Assembly (NCBI RefSeq): GCF_003259745.1
Contig: NZ_QLMC01000006.1
Span: forward strand, 210,731 to 274,730
Length of the DNA stretch: 64,000 bases
Source: Larkinella arboricola
GTDB taxonomy: Bacteria > Bacteroidota > Bacteroidia > Cytophagales > Spirosomataceae
Direction: 5' to 3'
Shown here piece by piece: positions 27,162-36,457 of this stretch; position 1 is the stretch's first letter, and the number at the start of each line of letters is the position of its first letter. Under the pieces are notes generated by a model that was given only the letters and a program-made list of their open reading frames with translations, was not told where the DNA came from and made no database searches. Both the position numbers and the translations under genes were made by a program.

Positions 27162-29864
27162 TCAGTACTCGAGCCGGATTTCTGCCTGACCTGAGAAGGG
27201 TTTTATAGACACGGTTTCCGTCTGTTTGTTATAGATCCCTCCCGTTACATTCACGGGCTTTTTACCAGCGGGGTGTGGGACACGAATCAACACTTCGTTC
27301 GGCTTACGAGCATCCGGGCAATTCACGGTAGCGGTGATGTACCCCTTGTCTACTTCCGAAACGACAGTCGCCGAAACCGGACCGAAATAGCTCCTGACAT
27401 TACTCAGCGTTATTTTTTTGCCCTGCTCCAGCCATTGGCGCGGTACGGTATTGAACAGCTTGAGGTTGGGCCCATCTTCCAGATAAAGCATCCAGCGCGT
27501 TTCCATCAGAAACCAGGCTTCCTCATGCGTCTTGTGCGGACTGACTTTAAACAAATGCTCCCAAAAGGTGTAGGTTTCCCGATCAGCATGGGCCGCAAAC
27601 GTGTGGTAGTAGGTGCTTAAAAACGGTTTGGTCATACTCAGCTTGGCCTGCATCCAGTTGTGGCGGCTGTAATACGGCTGGCTAAACGCCGAATTTTCCT
27701 GGTAAAAAAGCTCGCTATGGTAGTTCAGAAGGTTTTTGGCGGCTGGCTCACGGGGGTCCAGTACTTCGCAAAACACCAGATACATCGGCCCCAGCATTGC
27801 ATCCGGAGCTGTAAACGTACCATGCGACCAGAAGGTCTCGCGTTTCTGGTACATATTTCTCAACCCGGCCCCTTCCGTCCAGGGCGGGGCCGTTGGACAC
27901 CAGGTGCCATCGCCCAATGGAACCACCGGCGACAAAGCCATTGAAGTAAAAAACGACTGGCGGATATCTTCTTTCCAGGCGTCTGCTTCCTTTCGGATTC
28001 GTTCAGATTGGGCGGGGTCAACACTGGCCAGCATCTCGGCACTGCGGCTCATCCCGAGGTAGGCATAGCCGTTAAGCATAAACTGGTGAAAATGATCTTC
28101 GGGGTCCGCTACTTTTCCTTCGATCATCCCGTATCCCCGTCCGCGTAGTTCTTCCTTCTTGTTCCGGTTGCGCCAGGCGATCAGGTAATCACAGGATTTG
28201 AGGAGCTTTGCTTTTATCTTCTCGACCCATTCCCGGTCGTTCGTATACCGGAAGTATTCGCCCATGCTCCACAAGGCCGCCCCGGTTTCGACCATGTACC
28301 CGTTAAAATTCTGGATAAAGCCGTCTTCGTGCTGCTTATCCAGAAAGTAATTCAGCGACCGCCTGGCCACATCGTTCCATCCCATGGAGTTGTAAAACTG
28401 AATGATCGGCGCACTTTCCGTTCCAATGGGTGAATAAACGCCAATGTTCGGGGCAAGCGTGGCGTCGGGTTCATTGCCGTACGTAATCAGGTCGAGGTGT
28501 AATAATCCGGCCTGGATCATCTCGTCAATCCGCTTTTCGGGGACGTGAATTTGTGCGGCTTTCTCTAATTTGGCGAGCCAGAAATCCCTGCTTTCGGCGT
28601 AACGCTGCTCAAAGGTCTGCATCGCCAGTTGTGCCGCGCGCTCATTGGAAACGGGACTGTGGGGGATGAAAAAATCAAACCGCGCTTTTTCACCGGGTTG
28701 CAGCAAAATAGCCATTTCTTCACTCGGCAGCGGTTTTCCGTTCAGTTTGGAGATGCAGAAAACCTTTTCTTCTGAATAGGCTGAAAAGCCGGTCTTTGCA
28801 TCGAAACGATACGGAAATTTCTGCCACCAGGCAGTGCCCGGACGGGGCGTCTTGAACCAGGCGTAACGCGGCACGGAGCCGGTATTTACGACCTCCGATC
28901 TGAAAAACAAAACGGTTTCCTCGTCCGGATTGAGCGCTTTTCCTGTTCTGGTGTTCACCTGTTCCTGCTGCTCCTTGGTGAACATGTGACCACCACTGTA
29001 GCTGTCGGCCACCCAAAAATCGGTTCCTTTTAGTTGCGTCAGGGGTGATTTTTCGAGCGCTACAAACGTGGTCGACTTATAAACTACATCATCGTCGGTC
29101 AGCGTTGAGTGCAGAATCGGCAACGTGCCCTGTTCCAGCTGGCGCGTGACATTCTCCTTTACGCCAACGCCCCGACCATACGTGTACAGATAATTTACCG
29201 GTTCATTTTTTGTCTCGGCCAGTCGCAAAGCCGTCGACGACCATTTCGGTGAAATAATAGACGCTTCACCCTGGGATGCGTCCGAGAGGTTTTCGGTAAT
29301 CTGGAAGAGTCTGAAATCCCGACTGGTCCCCAACCAGGTGGGTACGGTCATGTTCCGGACCTTCTTCTCGACCGAGGCAAAGGAAACTTCGCCCTCGGTT
29401 TCAATCCGTTGCAGCTTGGTCATTGTGTTGCGGGAACGTACGGCGGTCTCCACCTCCTGGTACGACCGTCGATCCGCGGCATTCAGGACTACGACGCCAT
29501 AATCCGGCATATAAATAGGAGAATTGGCCGTAACATCCCGAAGAAAAAAAGAAAAAGGGTTTTTAGTCGTTTTGATGGAAACCACGGTAGATCCGCTCCC
29601 ATATCCAGTCTGGGCGCTGTCAATTGCGATCAGGATGCCCGGCCGACTGCTGGCCCCCACCTGAAAGCCATTGGCTTTGATCTTCCCTTTTCCGGCTACC
29701 CGTTCGATTTTACGCAGAACACCGTGCTGTACCTGAACCGTACCGGATGGCGACGTACCATCTTTCCACTCGACCCTGACCTGTATGGCTTGCTGAGCAA
29801 AAGCCTTTGATTCCAAAACCACCAGCAAAACAACGAAGGCATTGGAAATCCATTTGTAATCCAT
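27162..29864 (-). CDS. Secreted six-hairpin glycosidase-type protein
   Basis: A 900-residue protein with a signal peptide (cleavage near residue 24, KAFAQQ). The N-terminal ~430 residues are beta-rich. The C-terminal half (~450-800) is an alpha/alpha-barrel of the six-hairpin glycosidase superfamily, with repeated helical pairs and conserved-looking acids in MGWNDVARRSLNYFLDKQ, FNGYMVETGAALWSMGEYFRY and PEDHFHQFMLNGYAYLGMSR. A beta domain closes the protein. I cannot name a GH family. Its neighbours are a GH28-like protein and a GH78 rhamnosidase, so a role in pectin or glycosaminoglycan-like breakdown is likely. It is 72 bases downstream of the GH28-like gene and probably co-transcribed with it. 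Confidence 0.75.
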   Translation of the reverse strand: MDYKWISNAFVVLLVVLESKAFAQQAIQVRVEWKDGTSPSGTVQVQHGVLRKIERVAGKGKIKANGFQVGASSRPGILIAIDSAQTGYGSGSTVVSIKTTKNPFSFFLRDVTANSPIYMPDYGVVVLNAADRRSYQEVETAVRSRNTMTKLQRIETEGEVSFASVEKKVRNMTVPTWLGTSRDFRLFQITENLSDASQGEASIISPKWSSTALRLAETKNEPVNYLYTYGRGVGVKENVTRQLEQGTLPILHSTLTDDDVVYKSTTFVALEKSPLTQLKGTDFWVADSYSGGHMFTKEQQEQVNTRTGKALNPDEETVLFFRSEVVNTGSVPRYAWFKTPRPGTAWWQKFPYRFDAKTGFSAYSEEKVFCISKLNGKPLPSEEMAILLQPGEKARFDFFIPHSPVSNERAAQLAMQTFEQRYAESRDFWLAKLEKAAQIHVPEKRIDEMIQAGLLHLDLITYGNEPDATLAPNIGVYSPIGTESAPIIQFYNSMGWNDVARRSLNYFLDKQHEDGFIQNFNGYMVETGAALWSMGEYFRYTNDREWVEKIKAKLLKSCDYLIAWRNRNKKEELRGRGYGMIEGKVADPEDHFHQFMLNGYAYLGMSRSAEMLASVDPAQSERIRKEADAWKEDIRQSFFTSMALSPVVPLGDGTWCPTAPPWTEGAGLRNMYQKRETFWSHGTFTAPDAMLGPMYLVFCEVLDPREPAAKNLLNYHSELFYQENSAFSQPYYSRHNWMQAKLSMTKPFLSTYYHTFAAHADRETYTFWEHLFKVSPHKTHEEAWFLMETRWMLYLEDGPNLKLFNTVPRQWLEQGKKITLSNVRSYFGPVSATVVSEVDKGYITATVNCPDARKPNEVLIRVPHPAGKKPVNVTGGIYNKQTETVSIKPFSGQAEIRLEY

Positions 29865-29936
29865 AATTGAGTGTATTGGCGACAGTTTTTTGTAAAAGGA
29901 CCAAAGGATGGATTCTTAACCCTTTCAGTCTGGTGT

Positions 29937-31403
29937 TTACCGACCCGGCAAGGTCAGGCCGGTGGAATGGGCGGAATAAACCGACGGTTTCTTTCGGTCG
30001 GGGTCCGTAATGAGCATGGGGGTTAGGTTGGCCTGTTTCACGTCATCGAGCACAACGGCAGGACGGTAGTCTTTTTTCAAACAGGTTAGTTTTACGTTGT
30101 CGAATCGGATATTCTGCGCATGGCGTACATAAAAACCCCAGGCGGGCAGTTCGCCGAACATGGAGAAATCCGGGTATGCGGTTGGTTTCTCGGGTACTTT
30201 ATCGAGCGCCTTGAGCGGTACGTTGGCCACCATCGAAGTACCCCCACCCGGATACACAATTTCGACGTTTTTCAGCGTCACATTATTGACCAGCGCATCG
30301 GGCATACCGACAATCGACGAGGGTGATACATTCCGGGGCATGTCTTCGATCGGGCCTTCGTACTCATAACCCGCGTCGGCTTTCGTCGCGGGCACCTCCA
30401 CCCGAATGTTCGTCAGCCGAACGTTTTCAAGACGGCCTTTCTTCCCTTTTACCCGTTCGCCGATGCGCAGAAAAATGGCGTTTCCCGTATTGATAGCCAC
30501 CAAACTGTCAATCATTACGTCCTCGACAAAACCACCGTCCACCGCTTCCAGGGCGATGGCGGAGCGGTACGTATCGTAGACTTTATTCTGGACCATCCGG
30601 ATGTTTCGAAAACCTCCGTAGCTGGCTGTACCAAATTTAATCGCATTGGCACTCGACCGGATGGTGCAGTTGCGGACGTAGATGTTCTGACAAACCTGCG
30701 AGGCTTCGTGCGATTTCAGACAAATACCGTCATCGGATGAATCGATGTAGGAGTCGGTAATGCTGACGCTATCCGAATCCACAATGTCAATACCGTCATT
30801 GTTCCAGTAGGCTTTGCTATCAACCGTTATACCCGCCAGCTGCACGTTGCGGCACTGATCATAAATCTGCACCCAACTCGCCGAATTGCGTAACGTTACG
30901 GACTGAAGTTTTAACCGCTGGCAGCCCTTAAAGTATAGAAGCACGGCGCGCGCTTCGGCCTCGGGCCGATCATAGCGAAACAAGTCTTTGACGAGTCCTT
31001 TCTGAATCACATTCACGACGTTACGGGCCAGTTGACGCCCCTGCCCGTCGATCACCCCTTTGCCGGTTATGGCAATATTTTGCTGATTTTCGCCAAACAC
31101 CAGCGCCGTCCAGATGTGCCGATCGTAGTCGAAGGGATTGAGAGACCCCATCAGCACGGCTCCTTCCTCCAGGTGCAGCGTTACGTTCGATTTTAAATGA
31201 ATCGACCCCGTCAGATACCGTCCGACGTAGAACACCAACCGTCCACCCCCATTGGAATGAATGTAATCAATCGCGTACTGAATGGAACGCGTGTTGAGGG
31301 TGGCGCCGTCCGAATAAATGCCAAAAAACGACGCCGGATAATCTTTGGCCTGAGCGCTCAGGTTAGCCCAGAGCAGAAGCAGGGCAGCTCGTAGATAGAT
31401 CAT
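29937..31403 (-). CDS. GH28-like polygalacturonase-family protein (right-handed beta-helix)
   Basis: A 488-residue protein with a signal peptide (~1-18, LSAQA). The start resembles GH28 (FFGIYSDGATLNTRSIQYAID), followed by a beta-helix of short repeats. Two GH28 catalytic blocks are present, WNNDGIDIVDS and SSDDGICLKSH, with the three catalytic acids. The third and fourth blocks are not canonical: where GHG is expected the protein reads SSANAIKFGTAS, and RIK is replaced by RSAIALEA. It could be a rhamnogalacturonan- or other glycan-specific branch of the family. It is transcribed away from the GH78 gene, with a shared ~290-base control region. Confidence 0.82.
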   Translation of the reverse strand: MIYLRAALLLLWANLSAQAKDYPASFFGIYSDGATLNTRSIQYAIDYIHSNGGGRLVFYVGRYLTGSIHLKSNVTLHLEEGAVLMGSLNPFDYDRHIWTALVFGENQQNIAITGKGVIDGQGRQLARNVVNVIQKGLVKDLFRYDRPEAEARAVLLYFKGCQRLKLQSVTLRNSASWVQIYDQCRNVQLAGITVDSKAYWNNDGIDIVDSDSVSITDSYIDSSDDGICLKSHEASQVCQNIYVRNCTIRSSANAIKFGTASYGGFRNIRMVQNKVYDTYRSAIALEAVDGGFVEDVMIDSLVAINTGNAIFLRIGERVKGKKGRLENVRLTNIRVEVPATKADAGYEYEGPIEDMPRNVSPSSIVGMPDALVNNVTLKNVEIVYPGGGTSMVANVPLKALDKVPEKPTAYPDFSMFGELPAWGFYVRHAQNIRFDNVKLTCLKKDYRPAVVLDDVKQANLTPMLITDPDRKKPSVYSAHSTGLTLPGR

Positions 31404-31694
31404 GGATCCTGTGGAGGAGTTGAGGTAGTAAAATTGATTATCAAAATCGGTCTATCGGCTATAAAACTAACTATCGGTAGCGGAAACCAGTAATAAAGGC
31501 CGATAAAATGGTACAAAAGCATCATCCTTTGCTAATAAACTGGAAGTCCCGCGTTGGCCGAAGCACTATGTTTACAGGAATAAAACTATGAGTATTCTTA
31601 GAAAAATTAATACATAGTAAACACGTACGAATTATCTGTAATACATTTCGACTTTTAACACTATTTGGCTATTCATTCCTTTCAAGCGTTACCA
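31404..31694. promoter_or_regulatory. Divergent control region between GH28-like and GH78 genes, with ATCGG repeats
   Basis: Two CTATCGG copies at 31452-31458 and 31471-31477 are 19 bp apart; a further ATCGG lies just before (31446) and a reverse copy CCGAT at ~31501. Two half-sites on one face separated by about two helical turns is the arrangement used by AraC-type regulators, and an AraC gene lies at 38495-39406. The operator role is inferred. Confidence 0.4.
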
Positions 31695-34600
31695 ATGAAG
31701 ATTCTATGGGTTAATTTCCTGGCTCTCTTTTCAATTTTACCAGCCTACGGCGGCCATCAAATTCCGGATCTGAAAATCAGTAATCTGCGAACAGAGTATT
31801 TAGTCAATCCAGTCGGGATTGACGTCACCCAACCCCGCCTGAGCTGGGAGCTGGTTTCTGCCAGGAAGGCACAGTCTCAGTCGGCTTACCAGATTCTGGT
31901 TAGTACGGACTCCCTCGCTCTGGTAAACGATGTCGCTAATGTATGGGATTCGAAAAAAGTGGACTCTGACCGAGCCAGTCAGGTGCGGTACAGCGGCAAC
32001 AAACTGGTTTCCCGGACCAAATACTTCTGGAAAGTCCGGGTCTGGGATGCCGGGAAGAACGTTTGTTCGTGGAGTGCTATCGCCAGCTGGTCGATGGGAC
32101 TGCTCAATAAAGCGGATTGGCAGGCCCACTGGATTGGCGCACCGGCAGAAAACGTCCCGGACAGTGCAAAATTTGACATCTGGCACAGCTTTCAGTCGGG
32201 TTTCAGCACCACGGAGAATGCCGTGAACCAATGGGTTACGGTTGATTTGGGCGCACAGCAGGAAATCCGTCAGATCAAACTGTACCCCGTCGATTATAAA
32301 CTCTACGCCAATGGATATCTCTTCCCCAAACGGTTCAAAATTTTGGTATCGGCTACCGCTGACTTTAAAAAAGCAACGGTCGTTGCGGACGAAAGCGCTC
32401 GGGATTACGAACTGAAAGGGCTGGAACCGTACAGTAAACCGATTCCGCCCACTACTGGCCGGTACATCCGGGTCGTGGTTAGTAAACTCCGAAAAACGGA
32501 CGAGGGGAAGTATGCTTTCGCCTTCGCTGAGCTGGAAGCCATCAACGCCCGTTCCGATAATGTTGCCTTGAAAAAAACGGTCGTGGCCTCCATTCCCTAC
32601 GCTGCGTATCCCGCCTTTTCAGCGGAGAACTGGAGCCCGGCCAACTTGACGGATGGGGCTTACACCGGCAGCTCGGCTAATCGTAAGCCGTTCAAATCGT
32701 CCATACCCGCATCCCCTTTGTTGCGGAAGACCTTCACGATAACGAAAAATGTTAAGCAGGCCACCCTCTACGCGAGCGCTTTGGGACTGTATGAGATAAC
32801 AGTAAACGGAAAAAAAGCCGGAAATCAGGTGTTGGCCCCCGAGTGGACCGATTACCACGAACGCGTTCAATACCAAACCTATGACGTTACCAGGTATCTG
32901 AAAAAGGGTGTCAACGTGATGGGGGCGATGCTGGCCGATGGTTGGTACGCGGGCGGCCTTTTCTCCCACCCCGATCGGGGGTCGTATGGCTTTGACCGGC
33001 GGTTGATCGGGCAGTTGGAGCTCTTGTTTGACGATGGGACCCGCACGCAGATCGGAACCGATGCCAGCTGGAAGCTATTGGAAAACGGACCCATCCAGAC
33101 GGCCTCCCTCTTCGACGGCGAAACGGTTGATGCGAAACGGTTGCCCGCCCGATGGATGGAGCCTGATTTTGACGACGCTGCCTGGAAACCCGTTACCGTT
33201 GACAAAACCATCTCCAAAACACTCACCGCCCAACTCAATGAGCCGATCCGAGTGATCCAGGAAATTACGCCGGTAAAGGTGGTGAAAGTGAAGGACGGTA
33301 CGTACATCTTCGACCTGGGTCAGAACATAGCGGGTTGGGTACACCTTAAAATTCCGTACAATCCGGCTCAAGCCATTACGTTCAGGCACGGTGAAATGCT
33401 GGACGAACAGGGGCAACTTTATGTCAGCAATCTGCGGGCGGCCAAGCAGATTGACGTATATATACCCGGGTCAGAAAAAACCATCGACTACGAACCGCGC
33501 TTTACGTACCACGGCTTCCGGTATGTCGAGATTTCCGGTCTTACCCAGGAGCCTGAATTAACCCACGTTACGGGGAAAGTGGTCGCGTCGGCTGCGCCGT
33601 TGGCTGGTACGTTCGAGAGTTCGTCGCCCGATCTTAATAAATTGTGGGCCAACATTTTATGGACCCAGCGGGGGAACATGCATTCGGTACCGACCGACTG
33701 TCCGCAGCGGGATGAGCGGGCGGGATGGATGGGCGACGCCCAGGTGTTTGCCCAGACGTCTATCTACAATCTGGACATGAGTGCGTTTTTCACCAAGTGG
33801 GTGCGGGATATTGCCGATTGTCAGCGAGCCGACGGACGGTACCCGGATTATACGCCACAGGTTGACAAGTGGAATCGCTATTGCAATGCCCCCGGCTGGA
33901 GCGACGCGGGCGTCCTGGTCCCCTGGCGAATGTACGAGAACTACGGCGATACGGCCATTCTGGCCCGCCAGTACACGTCGATGAAAGCCTACCTCCTGCA
34001 CATTCTCGAAACCAATCCGGATTTGTTGTGGAAAAATGACCGGGGGAACATGTACGGCGATTGGCTGAACGGCAATACTATCATTGCGGACGACTATCCG
34101 AAAGAGGGGGGCAAGGTGGATAACGACATCTATTCGACGGCCTTTTTTGGCCATTCGACCCGAACCGTCGCCAACGTTGCCCGGCTCCTGGGTCATCAAC
34201 GGGATTACGTGTTCTACGATTCACTGGCCACCGCAATAAAGGCACGGTTTGTCAAGGAATACGTAGCCGAAGACGGGACCATTGCTGGCAACACGCAGGC
34301 GGCTTACGCCCTCGCTTTAGAATTTGACCTGGTGCCCGAAAAATTGAAGAAACAGGCTGCGGCCCACATGGTCCAGGCCATCAAGGCGTATGATTACCGA
34401 ATCTCGACCGGCATTCAATCGACGATCCGGCTGATGAATCAGTTGTCAGAGTACGGGTACGCCGATGTGGCCTACAGATTACTCGAAAGCCGCCGGTTTC
34501 CTTCCTGGATATACTCCATTGACCAGGGAGCAACCACCATTTGGGAACGCTGGGACGGCTACGTCAAGGGCCGTGGTTTTCAGAACGTTGGTATGAACTC

Positions 34601-34979
34601 GTTCAATCATTACGCCATCGGGGCCGTGGGTGAATGGATGTACCGAAGCATCCTGGGCATAAACGCCGACTCTGCCGGTTACAGGCACTTTACCATTAAA
34701 CCGCGGTTAGGCGGCAGCCTGACCTGGGCCAAGGGTTCTTATCATTCCATTGCCGGAAAAATTGCCGTCGACTGGAAAGTCGACAACGGCACCTTCCGGT
34801 TAGCCGTTCAAATTCCGGCGAATACAACGGCTACCGTGTTCCTGCCATCCAGGAAAAGCATCAGCGAAAACGGGCAATCCATCCTGGGATCAACCGATAT
34901 CCGGATTGTTGAGACCACCGACGCAGGGACTGCCTTACTCGTACCATCCGGTAGTTACACGTTCAGCGTCGCCTTATAG
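31695..34979 (+). CDS. Alpha-L-rhamnosidase, GH78, with inserted discoidin-like domain
   Basis: The start is set at ATG 31695 (MKILWVNFLALFS; 1094 residues), which gives a signal peptide; the frame extends 30 bases further to a TTG. Bacterial rhamnosidase N-terminal domain (~25-150, PRLSWELVSARKAQSQSAYQILVS) is interrupted at ~170-280 by an F5/8-type C (discoidin-like) domain (QWVTVDLGAQQEIRQIKLYP, GRYIRVVVSKLR). The catalytic alpha/alpha barrel has the GH78 signature DCPQRDERAGWMGDAQ (~668) and TTIWERWDG (~948). It releases terminal L-rhamnose from pectin side chains or other rhamnosides. It heads a plus-strand run of five genes with sugar-oxidising enzymes. Confidence 0.95.
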   Translation: MKILWVNFLALFSILPAYGGHQIPDLKISNLRTEYLVNPVGIDVTQPRLSWELVSARKAQSQSAYQILVSTDSLALVNDVANVWDSKKVDSDRASQVRYSGNKLVSRTKYFWKVRVWDAGKNVCSWSAIASWSMGLLNKADWQAHWIGAPAENVPDSAKFDIWHSFQSGFSTTENAVNQWVTVDLGAQQEIRQIKLYPVDYKLYANGYLFPKRFKILVSATADFKKATVVADESARDYELKGLEPYSKPIPPTTGRYIRVVVSKLRKTDEGKYAFAFAELEAINARSDNVALKKTVVASIPYAAYPAFSAENWSPANLTDGAYTGSSANRKPFKSSIPASPLLRKTFTITKNVKQATLYASALGLYEITVNGKKAGNQVLAPEWTDYHERVQYQTYDVTRYLKKGVNVMGAMLADGWYAGGLFSHPDRGSYGFDRRLIGQLELLFDDGTRTQIGTDASWKLLENGPIQTASLFDGETVDAKRLPARWMEPDFDDAAWKPVTVDKTISKTLTAQLNEPIRVIQEITPVKVVKVKDGTYIFDLGQNIAGWVHLKIPYNPAQAITFRHGEMLDEQGQLYVSNLRAAKQIDVYIPGSEKTIDYEPRFTYHGFRYVEISGLTQEPELTHVTGKVVASAAPLAGTFESSSPDLNKLWANILWTQRGNMHSVPTDCPQRDERAGWMGDAQVFAQTSIYNLDMSAFFTKWVRDIADCQRADGRYPDYTPQVDKWNRYCNAPGWSDAGVLVPWRMYENYGDTAILARQYTSMKAYLLHILETNPDLLWKNDRGNMYGDWLNGNTIIADDYPKEGGKVDNDIYSTAFFGHSTRTVANVARLLGHQRDYVFYDSLATAIKARFVKEYVAEDGTIAGNTQAAYALALEFDLVPEKLKKQAAAHMVQAIKAYDYRISTGIQSTIRLMNQLSEYGYADVAYRLLESRRFPSWIYSIDQGATTIWERWDGYVKGRGFQNVGMNSFNHYAIGAVGEWMYRSILGINADSAGYRHFTIKPRLGGSLTWAKGSYHSIAGKIAVDWKVDNGTFRLAVQIPANTTATVFLPSRKSISENGQSILGSTDIRIVETTDAGTALLVPSGSYTFSVAL

Positions 34980-35070
34980 GGTAAGGTTACAAGGCTCTGC
35001 TGGATTGGGGTTCGGTTTCCCAGGTACTAAGCGTCGCGTGACAACGCATCAGAATGAATTTGACGAAACG

Positions 35071-35817
35071 ATGAGAGGATTAAAAGATAAAATTATAGTC
35101 ATTACTGGCGGCCTGGGCGATCTGGGCTATGCCACCGCCGTCCGCATGGCCGAAGAGGGTTGTGTGATTGTTCTGGTTGACCTTCAGCCTGATGCGGATC
35201 ATAAGGTCTCCGCTTTGGGTGCTCATTTCTGGCAACTGGATATTCGTGATGAAACGGCGGTGGCGGAAACCTGTGCGGCCATTGAGCGCGAAATTGGGCC
35301 CGCTCACGTGTTGATCAACACCGCAGCCCGCTTTATTTTCAAAGGGGTAGACGCCACGGCGGACGAGTGGCAGCAGATCAACGCGGTGAACATTGGTGGT
35401 ACGTCGCTGATGACCAAGTACATCGTTCCGCAAATGAAGAAAAACGGCGGGGGCAGTATCATTAATTTTTCGTCGGTGAGCGGCTTTGTCGGGCAAGCCA
35501 GCTTTGCGACCTACAACGCCACCAAATTCGCCATTCGGGGATTAACGAAATGCTGGGCGCAGGATCTGGCGCCTTTTGGGATCCGGGTAAATACGCTTTG
35601 CCCCGGTTACATCTACACCCGTGCCTTTATTAACTCATGCGAGAAATTAGGCCTGGACATCGACGAAGAAGACCGTCGGGCGTCGGCGATGCACTTACTG
35701 AACCGGCAGGGACGCCCGGAAGAAGTAGCCGCGGCAGCCGCCTTTCTGGCCAGTGACGATTCGTCCTTCATGACCGGCAGTGACTTACTCGTCGATGGCG
35801 GCTACTTAGCTAAATAA
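35071..35817 (+). CDS. Short-chain dehydrogenase/reductase (SDR)
   Basis: ATG 35071 (MRGLKDKIIVITGG, 248 residues) gives the standard classical-SDR length; the frame is open upstream into the GH78 gene, but that part is not SDR-like. Features: TGGLGDLG cofactor motif (TGxxxGxG), an Asp after strand beta-2 (VLVDLQPD) that favours NAD, NTAA, the catalytic Ser in INFSSVSG, YNATK (catalytic Tyr/Lys), and a C-terminal MTGSDLLVDGGY. It is 91 bases after the rhamnosidase gene and three bases before the cyclase-family gene. Likely an aldose or sugar-acid dehydrogenase such as an L-rhamnose/L-fucose dehydrogenase; the substrate is inferred from context. Confidence 0.92.
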   Translation: MRGLKDKIIVITGGLGDLGYATAVRMAEEGCVIVLVDLQPDADHKVSALGAHFWQLDIRDETAVAETCAAIEREIGPAHVLINTAARFIFKGVDATADEWQQINAVNIGGTSLMTKYIVPQMKKNGGGSIINFSSVSGFVGQASFATYNATKFAIRGLTKCWAQDLAPFGIRVNTLCPGYIYTRAFINSCEKLGLDIDEEDRRASAMHLLNRQGRPEEVAAAAAFLASDDSSFMTGSDLLVDGGYLAK

Positions 35818-35820
35818 ACA

Positions 35821-36444
35821 ATGAAACTGGTCGATCTTTCTCATCCCCTGATCCACGGGCAGCAAACGTTTCCGTCTGACCCCAAGCTGAGCATCGTTCC
35901 GCACGGAACGACCCGAACGTTGAAATACAATATTACGCAAATCGTCATGGGATCGCATCAGGGAACGCACCTGGACGCGATGTACCACTTTCTGGACGAT
36001 GGCAAAACGCTGGACCAGATGCCTCTGGAATGGTTTTATGGAAAAGTGCACGTACTCCGTATTCCTAAAGCCGCCCGGGAAGAAATTACTGTCGATGACT
36101 TTATGCCGTATGAGCAACTGCTGGTTTCTGAGGCTAAAATCATCTACGACACGGGCTGGTACCAACACTTCGGGCAGGATGATTTCTTTGAAAATTTCCC
36201 GTCGCTGACGCAGGAAGCCAGTGCGTATCTGGCCGACCGAAACATCCGGATGCTGGGCATGGACACCCCGACGCCCAGCCGCGACTGGTACGAAGTGCAT
36301 CACATCCTGTTGAAAAAAGAAATCGTCATTGTGGAAAGCCTGACAAATCTGGATCAGGTTCCTGATGAATTTACCTTCATGGGATTTCCGCTCAATTTAC
36401 AGGGCCGCGACGGCTCCCCCATACGGGCCGTGGCTCAATTCTGA
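35821..36444 (+). CDS. Cyclase-family / kynurenine-formamidase-like metal hydrolase
   Basis: A 207-residue protein of the PF04199 cyclase family. It shows the DLSHPLIHGQQTFPSDP start, the metal-binding block GSHQGTHLDAMYHF (HxGTHxDxxxH) and a late MLGMDTPTPS segment. Family members are Mn/Zn hydrolases that open amides or lactones. Between an SDR and an alcohol dehydrogenase, a lactone-opening step after sugar oxidation is a reasonable role (inference); kynurenine formamidase is an alternative with no support from neighbours. Three-base gap to the SDR gene and 13 bases to the next gene, so clearly one operon. Confidence 0.9.
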   Translation: MKLVDLSHPLIHGQQTFPSDPKLSIVPHGTTRTLKYNITQIVMGSHQGTHLDAMYHFLDDGKTLDQMPLEWFYGKVHVLRIPKAAREEITVDDFMPYEQLLVSEAKIIYDTGWYQHFGQDDFFENFPSLTQEASAYLADRNIRMLGMDTPTPSRDWYEVHHILLKKEIVIVESLTNLDQVPDEFTFMGFPLNLQGRDGSPIRAVAQF

Positions 36445-36457
36445 ACGTCGACATTCC

